58,866 nt of DNA, from contig JAGASM010000005.1 of the NCBI GenBank assembly GCA_017621735.1, positions 1-58,866 on the forward strand, in the 5' to 3' direction. Under the pieces are notes generated by a model that was given only the letters and a program-made list of their open reading frames with translations, made no database searches and was not told the DNA's origin. Both the position numbers and the translations under genes were made by a program. The stretch's first letter is position 1. Each line of letters opens with the position of its first letter. Shown here piece after piece: positions 25,335 through 34,746 of this stretch. Source of the stretch: Clostridia bacterium. Lineage in GTDB: Bacteria; Bacillota; Clostridia; Christensenellales; Borkfalkiaceae.

Positions 25335-26519
25335 ATGAACGAATTTTCTTTGAAATACGGCTGTAACCCCAACCAAAAGCCCGCACGCATTTACATGGCG
25401 GACGGGAGCGAACTCCCCGTTGAAATTTTGAACGGACGTCCGGGGTATATCAACTTTCTCGACGCGTTCAACTCTTGGCAACTCGTCAAGGAGATCAAGC
25501 AAGCGACGGGCATGGTCGCGGCAACGAGTTTTAAGCACGTTTCTCCCACTTCGGCGGCGGTCGGCAAGGTGCTTTCTCCCGCGTTGAAAAAGTCTTGTTT
25601 TGTAGACGATATCGAGGGGTTGGACGAATCCCCCCTTGCGTGCGCTTATGCGCGTGCGAGAGGAACGGACAGAATGTCCTCCTTCGGCGACTGGATCGCG
25701 CTTTCCGACGAGTGCGACTTGACGACGGCAAAAATTATTTCCCGCGAGGTATCGGACGGGGTGATCGCGCCCTCGTATTCTCCCGAAGCGCTTGAACTTT
25801 TGAAACAAAAAAGAAAGGGAACGTACAACGTCGTAAAAATCGATCCTTCTTACGTGCCTGAAGAAATCGAACGCAAGCAAGTATACGGCATCACGTTTGA
25901 ACAGGGAAGAAACAACTTCAAAATCGACCGTGAACTTTTGCAAAATATCGTTACGAAAAATCAAGACCTTCCCGAAGAAAAGGCGATCGACTTGATCATT
26001 TCGCTCATCACCCTTAAATATACGCAATCCAACTCCGTATGCTTTGCAACGGACGGACAGGCGATCGGCGTCGGCGCGGGGCAACAGTCGCGTATTCACT
26101 GCACCCGTCTTGCGGCGCAAAAGGCGGATTTGTGGCACCTCCGTCAACACGAAAAGGTGCTTTCCCTTCAATTTGCAGAGGGGGTAGGCAGACCGGAAAA
26201 GAACAATATTATCGACATCTATCTTTCCGACGATTACGAAGAAGTGCTCGGCGACGGCGTATGGCAAAAGAACTTTGCCGTTCGTCCCGAACCGTTCACG
26301 CGCGAAGAAAAGAAAGCGTACCTTTCCACCATCAAAGGGGTTTCTTTGGGAAGCGACGCATTCTTCCCCTTCTCCGATAACGTCGAACGCGCGGCGGCAA
26401 GCGGCGTAACGTATATTGCAGAACCGGGCGGCTCCGTTCGCGACGATTTGGTCATTGAGGCGGCGGACAACCACGGCATGGTCATGGCGTTTACGGGTAT
26501 GCGCCTTTTCCATCACTAA
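25335..26519 (+). CDS. purH: AICAR formyltransferase (stand-alone)
   Basis: A 394-residue protein that corresponds only to the transformylase domain of PurH. It formylates AICAR (ZMP) with 10-formyl-tetrahydrofolate to FAICAR. It begins at SLKYGCNPNQKPA and holds the catalytic Lys-His in ATSFKHVSPTSAAVG, then NSVCFATDGQAIGVGAGQQSR and FPFSDNVERAAASGV. The N-terminal IMP cyclohydrolase (MGS-like) domain is absent; that step is supplied by the gene just upstream. AAGGAG precedes the ATG. Confidence 0.92.
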   Translation: MNEFSLKYGCNPNQKPARIYMADGSELPVEILNGRPGYINFLDAFNSWQLVKEIKQATGMVAATSFKHVSPTSAAVGKVLSPALKKSCFVDDIEGLDESPLACAYARARGTDRMSSFGDWIALSDECDLTTAKIISREVSDGVIAPSYSPEALELLKQKRKGTYNVVKIDPSYVPEEIERKQVYGITFEQGRNNFKIDRELLQNIVTKNQDLPEEKAIDLIISLITLKYTQSNSVCFATDGQAIGVGAGQQSRIHCTRLAAQKADLWHLRQHEKVLSLQFAEGVGRPEKNNIIDIYLSDDYEEVLGDGVWQKNFAVRPEPFTREEKKAYLSTIKGVSLGSDAFFPFSDNVERAAASGVTYIAEPGGSVRDDLVIEAADNHGMVMAFTGMRLFHH

Positions 26520-26532
26520 TTCGGAGAACGGT

Positions 26533-27807
26533 ATGAAAATTTTAGTCGTAGGCGGTGGCGGGAGAGAGCATGCCATCATCAAAAGTTTGAAAAAAAATAA
26601 AAGCGTAGAAAAAATTTACGCACTCCCCGGCAACGGCGGCATTGCGGCGGACGCGGAGTGTTACCCCGTCAAGGCGAACGACGTGGACGGCGTGGTGGCG
26701 TTTGCGCAGACGCACCCCGTTGATTTTGCAGTCGTTGCGCCCGACGATCCGCTCGTCCTCGGTTGCGTGGATAAGTTGGAAGAGTTGGGAATTCCCTGTT
26801 TCGGTCCCCGTGCGAACGCGGCGATCATCGAGGGGAGCAAAGTTTTTTCTAAAAACCTCATGAAAAAATATGGGATCCCCACCGCGGAAAGCGAAACGTT
26901 TTCCGATGCGGAAGAGGCGATCGCGTATTTGAAAGCACACGATTTTCCCGCCGTCATCAAGGCGGACGGGCTTGCGCTCGGCAAGGGGGTAATCATCGCG
27001 CAAAATGCGGAAGAGGCGGAAAAGGCAGTCCGCGAAATTATGTGCGATAAGGTGTTCGGCGCAAGCGGAAACAAAATTCTCGTTGAAGAATTTTTGACGG
27101 GGCCGGAAGTATCCGTTCTTTCCTTTATCGACGGCGAAACGGTCGTACCGATGGTATCTTCCATGGACCATAAGCGGGCAAAGGACAACGACGAGGGCTT
27201 GAACACGGGGGGCATGGGCACGATCGCGCCCAACCCGTACTATACGGAAGCGATCGCAAAAGAATGTATGGAGCGCATCTTCCGTCCCACCGTGCAGGCG
27301 ATGAAGGCGGAGGGGAGAACGTTCCGCGGTTGCCTTTATTTCGGACTTATGCTCACCCCGAAGGGACCGAAGGTCATCGAATACAACTGTCGATTCGGCG
27401 ATCCTGAAACGCAGGTCGTATTGCCTCTTTTAGAGAGCGACTTGCTCGAAATTATGCAAGCGGTGCAAAAAGGGGAACTCAAAGAGGACATGGTGCGGTT
27501 CCAAGACGGTTGCGCATGTTGCGTCGTGCTTGCGTCCGACGGGTATCCGCAAGCGTACAAGTCGGGGTTTGAAATTACCCTTTCCCAAACTGCGGAGGAC
27601 GAAAACGTCTATATCGCGGGGGCAAAGACGGAGGACGGCGTCTTAAAGACGGCGGGCGGGCGAGTGCTCGGCGCGGTCAAGACGGCGAAAACGCTCAAAG
27701 AGGCGGTAGACGGCGCGTATGCGCTTGCAAACCGCATTCACTTTGAAAATGCATATAAAAGAACGGATATCGGCAAGCGCGCGCTTGCCTGCTTGCAGGA
27801 GGATTGA
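26533..27807 (+). CDS. purD: Phosphoribosylamine-glycine ligase
   Basis: A 424-residue ATP-grasp enzyme forming GAR from phosphoribosylamine, glycine and ATP. KILVVGGGGREHAI opens the protein; ATP-grasp residues include ADGLALGKGVI, KILVEEFLTGPEVSV and YNCRFGDPETQ. The start at 26533 follows CGGAG; the longer open frame upstream lies inside the preceding gene. Its stop is one base from the purL start. Confidence 0.97.
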   Translation: MKILVVGGGGREHAIIKSLKKNKSVEKIYALPGNGGIAADAECYPVKANDVDGVVAFAQTHPVDFAVVAPDDPLVLGCVDKLEELGIPCFGPRANAAIIEGSKVFSKNLMKKYGIPTAESETFSDAEEAIAYLKAHDFPAVIKADGLALGKGVIIAQNAEEAEKAVREIMCDKVFGASGNKILVEEFLTGPEVSVLSFIDGETVVPMVSSMDHKRAKDNDEGLNTGGMGTIAPNPYYTEAIAKECMERIFRPTVQAMKAEGRTFRGCLYFGLMLTPKGPKVIEYNCRFGDPETQVVLPLLESDLLEIMQAVQKGELKEDMVRFQDGCACCVVLASDGYPQAYKSGFEITLSQTAEDENVYIAGAKTEDGVLKTAGGRVLGAVKTAKTLKEAVDGAYALANRIHFENAYKRTDIGKRALACLQED

Positions 27808-27808
27808 C

Positions 27809-30800
27809 ATGGTTTACAGAGTATTCGTAGAAAAAAAGGCGGGGTTTGACAACGAGGCGCGCGCCCTTTTGAGCGACGTCAAAGAATTGCTCGAAATCGG
27901 CGGAGTAGAGCGTATTCGCGTCATTAACCGTTACGACGTGGAAGACATTGAAAAGGACTTGTTTGAAAGCAGCGTTGCAACCGTCTTTTCCGAACCGCAA
28001 ATGGACTGCGCCAGCGAAGAGGTGGACCTTACGGGGGCAACCGTCTTTGCGGTGGAATATCTTCCCGGTCAATTCGACCAACGCGCGGATTCGGCGGCGC
28101 AGTGTATTCAACTTATTTCGCAAAAGGAACGCCCGCTCGTACGCACCGCAAAGGTATATGCGGTGTACGGGGACGTTTCCAAAGAACAGATCGACGCCAT
28201 TAAAAAGTACGTCATCAACCCCGTAGAAAGCAGAGAGGCGGGGCTTGAACGGGTGCAAACGCTCAAAATCGATCATCCCGTTCCTACGGAAGTGGCAACT
28301 CTTCACGGATTTTTATCCCTCGACCGCAAGGGGCTTGAGGCGTTCGTCAAAGAGTATGCGCTTGCAATGGACGCGGACGACATCGCGTTCTGCCAAGATT
28401 ATTTTAAGACGGAACAACGCGATCCCACGTTGACGGAAATCCGCATGATCGACACCTACTGGTCGGATCATTGCCGTCATACGACCTTCCTCACCACCAT
28501 TGACAGCGTGAAGTTTGAGGACGAACTGTTGCAAAAAGCGTACGACGAGTATCTTTCGGCAAGAAAAGAACTCAACCGCGTAAAACCCATCAATTTGATG
28601 GATATCGGTACGCTTGCGGCAAAATACTTAAAGAGCAAGGGAGAACTTGCAAAACTCGACGAATCGGAAGAGATCAACGCCTGCACCGTCAAGATGAAGG
28701 TGAACGTCGACGGCAAGGAAGAAGACTGGCTTTTGCTGTTCAAAAACGAAACGCACAATCACCCTACGGAAATCGAGCCGTTCGGCGGTGCGGCGACGTG
28801 TATCGGCGGCGCCATTCGCGATCCGCTTTCGGGGAGAAGTTACGTTTACGCCGCAATGCGCGTTACGGGCGCGGCAAATCCTTTGCGCCCCGTAAAAGAA
28901 ACGTTAAAAGGAAAACTTCCTCAACGCAAGATCGTTACGACGGCGGCGGCGGGATATTCTTCTTACGGAAACCAAATCGGTCTTGCCACGGGGCAAGTTG
29001 ACGAAATTTATCACGAGGGCTATGCGGCAAAACGTCTTGAAATCGGCGCGGTCATCGCGGCTGCCCCGCAAGAAAACGTGCGCAGAGAATGTCCTTCCGC
29101 AGGGGATAAGGTTATTTTGCTCGGCGGAAGAACGGGACGCGACGGTTGCGGCGGCGCGACGGGATCGAGCAAATCGCATACGCTGGAATCGCTTACCGCA
29201 TGCGGTGCGGAAGTACAAAAGGGGAACGCGCCCGAAGAGAGAAAATTGCAACGTCTTTTCCGCAACAAGCAAGCGACGCTCCTCATCAAGCGCTGTAACG
29301 ACTTTGGTGCTGGCGGGGTATCCGTCGCAATCGGCGAACTTGCGGACGGGTTGCAAATCAATCTCAACGCCGTACCCAAAAAGTACGACGGGTTGGACGG
29401 CACCGAACTTGCCATTTCCGAATCGCAAGAACGTATGGCAGTCGTCGTAGAGGCGGACAAGGTAGAGCAATTTATCGCGCTTGCGGAACAGGAAAACCTC
29501 GAAGCGACGGTCGTCGCTACGGTTACGGAATCTCCTCGCCTCGTCATGACGTGGAACGGAAAGACGATCGTCGATCTTTCCAGAGAATTCCTCAACAGCA
29601 ACGGTGCGGAAAAGCACATTGACGTTGCCCCCGAACGCATTCGCGATTACCGCAAAGAATCGGTGGAAAACTTTGAAGAGGGATATAAGGCGCTCGCGGG
29701 CGACTTAAACGTATGCTCCAAGCGTGGGCTTTCCGAGCGGTTTGACTCCACCATCGGCGCGGGCACCGTCTTGATGCCGTTTGGCGGAAAATACCAAATG
29801 ACGCCTTCGCAAGCGATGGTGCATCTCATCTCGGTCGAAAAGGGACATACGGACACCGTGTCGTACATGGCATGGGGCGGCAACCCTTATATCGCGGAAA
29901 AGAGCCCTTATCACGGGGCGTATCTCGCCGTTGTAGAGAGCATTTCCAAACTCGTCGCGGCGGGCGCGAACTTTGAAGACGTCTATTTGACCTTCCAAGA
30001 ATATTTTGAAAAACCCATGCGCGATCCCAAGCGTTGGGGACAACCGCTTTCCGCTCTTCTCGGTGCGTTTAAGGCGCAACTCGATTATCGCTGCGCGGCA
30101 ATCGGCGGAAAGGACTCCATGAGCGGTACGTTTGAACACATCGACGTTCCGCCTACCCTCGTTTCTTTTGCGGTTACGACGGGCAAGGTGGACGAAGTCG
30201 CGACGCCCGAATTCAAGAGCGCGGGGCACAAGGTCGTCCTTGTAAAACCCGATTACGACAAAGACGGGCTTCCCGTTGCGCAGTCGGTGATCGAAAATTA
30301 TAAAACGGTTGCGGATTTGCTCCATACGGGCAAAGCGGTTGCGGCATATACTCCCGTTTATGGCGGAATTGCCGAAGGCATTTTGAAAATGTGCATGGGG
30401 AACCGTGTCGGCTTCGCGTATGCGGACGGCGTTTCGGCGGAAGAAATTTTTGCTTACAACTACGGCGCGTTCATTTTGGAACTTACAGAAGACGCGTCCG
30501 TTGGCACGCTCCTTGGCTACACGGTGGAAGAAGAGAGCATTTCTTATAAGACGAGCGTCTTGTCGCTTGCCCAACTGACGAAAATTTACGAGGACAAACT
30601 CGAACCCGTCTACGCTTGCAATATCAAAACGCCCGAAAAGAAGGTGGAAAATTTCACCTATTCCGCGCGCAGTGCGGCAAAACCCGCAACAAAGATTGCA
30701 CGCCCGAAGGTGCTGATTCCCGTATTCCCCGGTACCAACTGCGAATACGATACGGCGAAGGCGTTTACGGATGCGGGCGCAGACGCGGATATCTTTGTCA

Positions 30801-31498
30801 TCCGCAACATGACGGCGGACGACGTATCCCGTTCCGTTGAACAGTTTGCAAAGAAGATCGGAGAAAGTCAGATCGTATTCGTTCCCGGCGGATTCTCGGG
30901 CGGCGACGAGCCGGACGGATCGGGCAAATTCATCACGGCGTTCTTTAGAAACGGCGCCGTCAAAGAACAGGTAGAAGCGCTCCTTGAAAAGCGGGACGGC
31001 TTGATGGGCGGTATTTGCAACGGATTCCAAGCGCTCGTTAAACTCGGACTCGTTCCTTACGGAAAGATCATCGATACGGACGAAACGTGCCCGACGCTCA
31101 CCTACAACAACATCGCGCGGCACCAATCGCGCATGGTACAAGTGCGGGTTGCGTCCGTCAAATCTCCTTGGCTTTCGGGCGTCAACGTCGGCGATATTAT
31201 TTCCGTTCCCATTTCTCACGGAGAAGGGAAGTTTATTGCGACGGACGACCTGATCGCAACGCTTGCAAAGAACGGACAAATTATGACGCAATACGTTGAC
31301 CTTGCGGGGAATGCGACGATGGACGTTCGCTTTAACCCCAACGGTAGCGCGTCGGCAATCGAAGGAATTTTGTCCCCCGACGGAAGAGTATTCGGTAAGA
31401 TGGGGCACTCCGAGCGCAAGGGCTACGGGTTGTACCGCAACGTCGTCGGTGAATACGACATGAAACTCTTTGAAAGCGCAGTCAAATATTTCAAATAA
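27809..31498 (+). CDS. purL: FGAM synthase, single-chain PurL
   Basis: A 1229-residue enzyme making FGAM from FGAR, glutamine and ATP. N-terminal and linker regions are followed by two AIR-synthetase-like halves (NHPTEIEPFGGAATC near residue 320; GKDSMSG near 770) and a C-terminal class I glutaminase starting near PVFPGTNCEYD, with nucleophile Cys1070 in GGICNGFQAL. Small PurS and PurQ partners are therefore not needed. The start at 27809 follows GGAGG overlapping the purD end; the upstream extension is inside purD. Confidence 0.96.
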   Translation: MVYRVFVEKKAGFDNEARALLSDVKELLEIGGVERIRVINRYDVEDIEKDLFESSVATVFSEPQMDCASEEVDLTGATVFAVEYLPGQFDQRADSAAQCIQLISQKERPLVRTAKVYAVYGDVSKEQIDAIKKYVINPVESREAGLERVQTLKIDHPVPTEVATLHGFLSLDRKGLEAFVKEYALAMDADDIAFCQDYFKTEQRDPTLTEIRMIDTYWSDHCRHTTFLTTIDSVKFEDELLQKAYDEYLSARKELNRVKPINLMDIGTLAAKYLKSKGELAKLDESEEINACTVKMKVNVDGKEEDWLLLFKNETHNHPTEIEPFGGAATCIGGAIRDPLSGRSYVYAAMRVTGAANPLRPVKETLKGKLPQRKIVTTAAAGYSSYGNQIGLATGQVDEIYHEGYAAKRLEIGAVIAAAPQENVRRECPSAGDKVILLGGRTGRDGCGGATGSSKSHTLESLTACGAEVQKGNAPEERKLQRLFRNKQATLLIKRCNDFGAGGVSVAIGELADGLQINLNAVPKKYDGLDGTELAISESQERMAVVVEADKVEQFIALAEQENLEATVVATVTESPRLVMTWNGKTIVDLSREFLNSNGAEKHIDVAPERIRDYRKESVENFEEGYKALAGDLNVCSKRGLSERFDSTIGAGTVLMPFGGKYQMTPSQAMVHLISVEKGHTDTVSYMAWGGNPYIAEKSPYHGAYLAVVESISKLVAAGANFEDVYLTFQEYFEKPMRDPKRWGQPLSALLGAFKAQLDYRCAAIGGKDSMSGTFEHIDVPPTLVSFAVTTGKVDEVATPEFKSAGHKVVLVKPDYDKDGLPVAQSVIENYKTVADLLHTGKAVAAYTPVYGGIAEGILKMCMGNRVGFAYADGVSAEEIFAYNYGAFILELTEDASVGTLLGYTVEEESISYKTSVLSLAQLTKIYEDKLEPVYACNIKTPEKKVENFTYSARSAAKPATKIARPKVLIPVFPGTNCEYDTAKAFTDAGADADIFVIRNMTADDVSRSVEQFAKKIGESQIVFVPGGFSGGDEPDGSGKFITAFFRNGAVKEQVEALLEKRDGLMGGICNGFQALVKLGLVPYGKIIDTDETCPTLTYNNIARHQSRMVQVRVASVKSPWLSGVNVGDIISVPISHGEGKFIATDDLIATLAKNGQIMTQYVDLAGNATMDVRFNPNGSASAIEGILSPDGRVFGKMGHSERKGYGLYRNVVGEYDMKLFESAVKYFK

Positions 31499-31516
31499 TC
31501 CATTCGAGGTAACAGG

Positions 31517-33181
31517 ATGAAAACGGATATCGAAATTGCACAAGAAGCCAAATTAGAGCCTATTTTGCAAATTGCCAAAAAGGCGGGACTTTGCGAAGAG
31601 GAAATCGAGTATTACGGAAAATATAAGGCAAAGGTCGATCTTTCCGTGCTTGATAAACAAAAGAAAGAGGGAAAACTCATTCTTGTAACGGCAATCAACC
31701 CCACCCCCGCGGGCGAAGGGAAAACGACGACGACCATCGGCCTTGCCGACGGGCTTTCCCGCATCGGAAAAAACGTCGTCGTTGCACTCAGAGAGCCTTC
31801 TTTGGGCCCCGTGTTCGGGGTAAAAGGCGGCGCTGCGGGCGGCGGTTACGCGCAAGTCGTACCGATGGAAGACATCAATTTGCACTTCACGGGTGATTTC
31901 CACGCCATCGGCGCGGCAAACAACCTGCTTGCGGCGATGATCGATAACCATATTTTCCAAGGAAACGAACTCGGCATCGATCCCCGTAAAATTACTTGGC
32001 GCAGATGCGTCGACATGAACGACCGTCAACTGCGTAACGTTGTCGACGGGTTGGGCGGGCCGAAGAGCGGCGTTCCGCGCGAGGACGGGTACGATATCAC
32101 CGTAGCCAGCGAAATTATGGCGATTTTGTGTCTTGCAACCTCTCTTACCGACTTAAAAGAACGGCTTTCCCGCATTATTGTAGGCTACACCTACGCCGAC
32201 GCGCCCGTAACCGCGGGCGATTTGAAAGCGGCGGGAGCAATGACGGCGCTCTTGAAAGACGCCATCAAGCCCAACCTCGTGCAAACGTTGGAAGGAACGC
32301 CCGCATTCGTGCACGGCGGACCGTTTGCAAATATCGCGCACGGCTGTAATTCGGTTATGGCAACCTGCGTTGCAATGAAGATGGGGGATTACGTCATCAC
32401 CGAGGCGGGCTTCGGCGCCGATCTCGGTGCGGAAAAATTCCTCGATATCAAGTGCCGCTTTGCGGGGCTTACCCCTTCGGCAGTCGTCGTCGTGGCAACC
32501 GTCCGCGCTCTTAAAATGCACGGTGGGCTTGCCAAAACGGAACTTTCGGACGAAAATTTAGTTGCGCTCGAAAAGGGACTTCCCAACCTTTTGCGCCACG
32601 TGGAAAACGTCAAAAACGTATACGGACTTCCTGCGGTGGTCGCGGTCAACCGCTTTCCTACGGATACGGACGCGGAAATCGCGCTCGTCATCGAAAAGTG
32701 CAAAGAACTCGGCGTCAACGTACGCCTTTCCACCGTATGGGCGGAAGGCGGAAAGGGGGGCGAAGACCTTGCGCGCGAAGTGGTAAACCTTTGCGAGGAA
32801 AAGAGTGAATTCCGCTTTGCTTACGACGAAAAACTTCCCATAAAGGACAAAATTTCCGCAATCGTTACAAAAATTTACGGCGGAAGCGGCGTTACCTTTA
32901 CGGCGGAAGCGGAAGCGCAAATCAAGCGCTTGACCGCGCTCGGCTACGATAAAACGCCCGTATGCATGGCAAAGACGCAGTATTCCTTCTCCGACGACAT
33001 GACGCTCCTCGGCGCACCTGAAAACTTTACCGTAACCGTGCGTTCGGTAAAGATGGCGGCGGGCGCAGGATTCGTCATCGCCCTTACGGGGAATATCATG
33101 ACGATGCCCGGACTTCCCAAAGTCCCTGCGGCGGAACGCATCGACGTGGACGAAACGGGCAAAATCACGGGGCTCTTTTAA
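31517..33181 (+). CDS. fhs: Formate-tetrahydrofolate ligase
   Basis: A 554-residue enzyme joining formate to tetrahydrofolate with ATP to give 10-formyl-tetrahydrofolate. The P-loop is [17 protein letters not shown], followed by [19 protein letters not shown] and the family block around [13 protein letters not shown]. Its place in the purine operon supplies the formyl donor used by PurN and the AICAR formyltransferase, which fits the ZTP switch that senses shortage of this folate. GAGGTAACAGG precedes the ATG, and the stop overlaps mutY by one base. Confidence 0.97.
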   Translation: MKTDIEIAQEAKLEPILQIAKKAGLCEEEIEYYGKYKAKVDLSVLDKQKKEGKLILVTAINPTPAGEGKTTTTIGLADGLSRIGKNVVVALREPSLGPVFGVKGGAAGGGYAQVVPMEDINLHFTGDFHAIGAANNLLAAMIDNHIFQGNELGIDPRKITWRRCVDMNDRQLRNVVDGLGGPKSGVPREDGYDITVASEIMAILCLATSLTDLKERLSRIIVGYTYADAPVTAGDLKAAGAMTALLKDAIKPNLVQTLEGTPAFVHGGPFANIAHGCNSVMATCVAMKMGDYVITEAGFGADLGAEKFLDIKCRFAGLTPSAVVVVATVRALKMHGGLAKTELSDENLVALEKGLPNLLRHVENVKNVYGLPAVVAVNRFPTDTDAEIALVIEKCKELGVNVRLSTVWAEGGKGGEDLAREVVNLCEEKSEFRFAYDEKLPIKDKISAIVTKIYGGSGVTFTAEAEAQIKRLTALGYDKTPVCMAKTQYSFSDDMTLLGAPENFTVTVRSVKMAAGAGFVIALTGNIMTMPGLPKVPAAERIDVDETGKITGLF

Positions 33182-34179
33182 TGGAATCTAACAAATTGTT
33201 ACAAACGGCGGTACCTCTCCTTTTGGAGTGGTACCGTATTTATAAACGCGATCTTCCGTGGCGGCAAAACAAAGACCCTTACCGCATTTGGATTTCCGAG
33301 ATCATGTTGCAGCAAACGCGCGTCGAGGCGGTAAAAGAGTACTATCGCCGCTTTTTGGAGCAGTTTCCCACCGTGTTCGCGCTTGCAAATGCGGACGAAG
33401 AGGAGGTGCTTAAAGCGTGGGAGGGGCTTGGATATTATTCCCGTGCGCGCAACTTGCACAAATCCGCAAAGCAAATTGCAAATAAGGGAGCATTTCCCCG
33501 CACTTGGGAAGAAGTGCGCGCCCTTCCCGGCATCGGCGACTATACGGCAGGCGCAATATGTTCAATCGCTTACGATATGCCATATCCGGCAGTCGACGGC
33601 AACGTCATGCGCGTATTGACGCGACTTCTTGCCGACGGGCGAAACGTAGACGAGCCGTCCACACGAAAGGCGTTGACGCAGGCATTAAAAGAGGTTTATC
33701 CGAGCGATGCGGGCGATTTTTGCCAAGCGCTCATGGAACTCGGCGCAATCGTATGCGTTCCAAACGGCGCACCCCTGTGCGAAAACTGTCCTTGGGGTGA
33801 AATATGCCTTGCGCGAAAGGGGGAAAACGCGGAAGCATTCCCCGTTAAAAAGGAAAAAAAAGAACGGAAAAAGATAGACTTGTCCGTTTTCGTCATGCGC
33901 TGCGGACAAAAATACGCCATTGAAAAGAGGGCGGAAAAGGGGCTTTTGTCGGGGCTTTGGCAGTTTCCGATCGGGGAAGGGATTCCAAGCGGAAAAATTT
34001 TAGCAAAAAAGCGTGCCAAGCATATTTTTACGCACGTAGAATGGAATATGACGGGATATCTTGTCGAAGTCGAACGGGAAGACGGAGCGTTTCGTTGGGT
34101 AACCGCAGAGGAATTAAAAGAGAAATATGCGTTACCTTCCGCCTTCCGCGCCTTTCTTCCTTGGGTAATATCTCCGTAA
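33181..34179 (+). CDS. mutY: A/G-specific adenine glycosylase
   Basis: A 332-residue base-excision repair enzyme removing adenine opposite 8-oxoguanine. The helix-hairpin-helix and catalytic region is LPGIGDYTAGAICSIAY with the aspartate in YPAVDGNVMRVL. The iron-sulfur cysteines lie in CVPNGAPLCENC with a fourth in PWGEIC. A C-terminal NUDIX-like domain (GLLSGLWQFP, then THVEW) recognises 8-oxoG. It shares one base with the fhs stop (TAATG), so it is co-translated with the purine operon although its role is unrelated. Confidence 0.95.
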   Translation: MESNKLLQTAVPLLLEWYRIYKRDLPWRQNKDPYRIWISEIMLQQTRVEAVKEYYRRFLEQFPTVFALANADEEEVLKAWEGLGYYSRARNLHKSAKQIANKGAFPRTWEEVRALPGIGDYTAGAICSIAYDMPYPAVDGNVMRVLTRLLADGRNVDEPSTRKALTQALKEVYPSDAGDFCQALMELGAIVCVPNGAPLCENCPWGEICLARKGENAEAFPVKKEKKERKKIDLSVFVMRCGQKYAIEKRAEKGLLSGLWQFPIGEGIPSGKILAKKRAKHIFTHVEWNMTGYLVEVEREDGAFRWVTAEELKEKYALPSAFRAFLPWVISP

Positions 34180-34190
34180 TCAGTTGCGCA

Positions 34191-34475
34191 TCGCAAAAGT
34201 TGAGTTAACACTGCGCGGCGCGTGGAACGGGGATATCCCGCTGCGGCAATGGTGCGAAAACGGTAGTCGTTTTTATTTAGAGGTCGCAAAAGTTGAGTTA
34301 ATACTGCGCGGCGCGGAGAACGGGGATATCCCGCTACGGAAACTGCACGGAAACGGCGCATTTCAACCGTTTTTGTTTTAGAGGTCGCAAAAGTTGAAAT
34401 ATACTGCCCGACACGGGGAACGGGGATATCCCGCTGCGGCAATGGTGCGGAAACGGTAGTCGTTTTTATTTAGAG
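34191..34475. repeat. Three tandem copies of a 93-101 bp unit
   Basis: Units begin with tcgcaaaagttga at 34191, 34284 and 34385. Each holds aacggggatatcccgct (palindrome GGGATATCCC), a variable middle, and a tail cggtagtcgtttttatttaga or a variant. Open frames on both strands run through but encode only repeated low-complexity peptides. They follow mutY directly. Confidence 0.9.
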
Positions 34476-34568
34476 AAATCCCGAAAAACCGTTATCGGAC
34501 GCCGTACGTTACAGTAACGGAACGTCGATTCTACTTTTTCATTTAGGGATATGGATAAAATAAAATTT

Positions 34569-34597
34569 CGGTGGGTGTAACAACTCACCGATTTTTT
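34569..34597 (+). terminator. Terminator downstream of the purine operon
   Basis: CGGTGGGT (34569-34576) pairs with ACTCACCG (34583-34590), one G-U pair, followed by ATTTTTTATTT. It is about 390 nt after mutY and is the first convincing stop for the operon transcript. Confidence 0.8.
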
Positions 34598-34604
34598 ATT
34601 TGCA

Positions 34605-34616
34605 AGAAGCGCTTCT
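34605..34616. promoter_or_regulatory. Possible cre-like palindrome before degV
   Basis: AGAAGCGCTTCT is a perfect 12-bp palindrome with the AAGCGCTT centre of LacI-family and CcpA operators. It lies 70 bp before the degV -35 box. The outer bases do not fit a full cre consensus. Confidence 0.35.
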
Positions 34617-34685
34617 AAAATTTGGAAAAAAATTTATGTCATTTTTTTCCTCACGACAAATTTTGTTAAATTTCTTTATAATCCC

Positions 34686-34714
34686 TTGCAAAACGGCAAA
34701 AAGTATAGTACAAT
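34686..34714 (+). promoter_or_regulatory. degV promoter
   Basis: TTGCAA (34686-34691), 17 bp, TACAAT (34709-34714). Confidence 0.75.
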
Positions 34715-34746
34715 AAAAGTCAAGAGTAACGAGAGAAGAGGTTATT

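Noticed and set aside
29705..31543. 612-codon open frame on the minus strand opposite purL
   Set aside because: It lies fully antisense to a well-conserved gene, has no ribosome site and encodes an Arg/Asn-rich unstructured product; it is a shadow of the codon bias.
33696..34442. Minus-strand gene through the repeats after mutY
   Set aside because: The frame runs on into the antisense of mutY, encodes only repeat-derived peptide and has no ribosome site.
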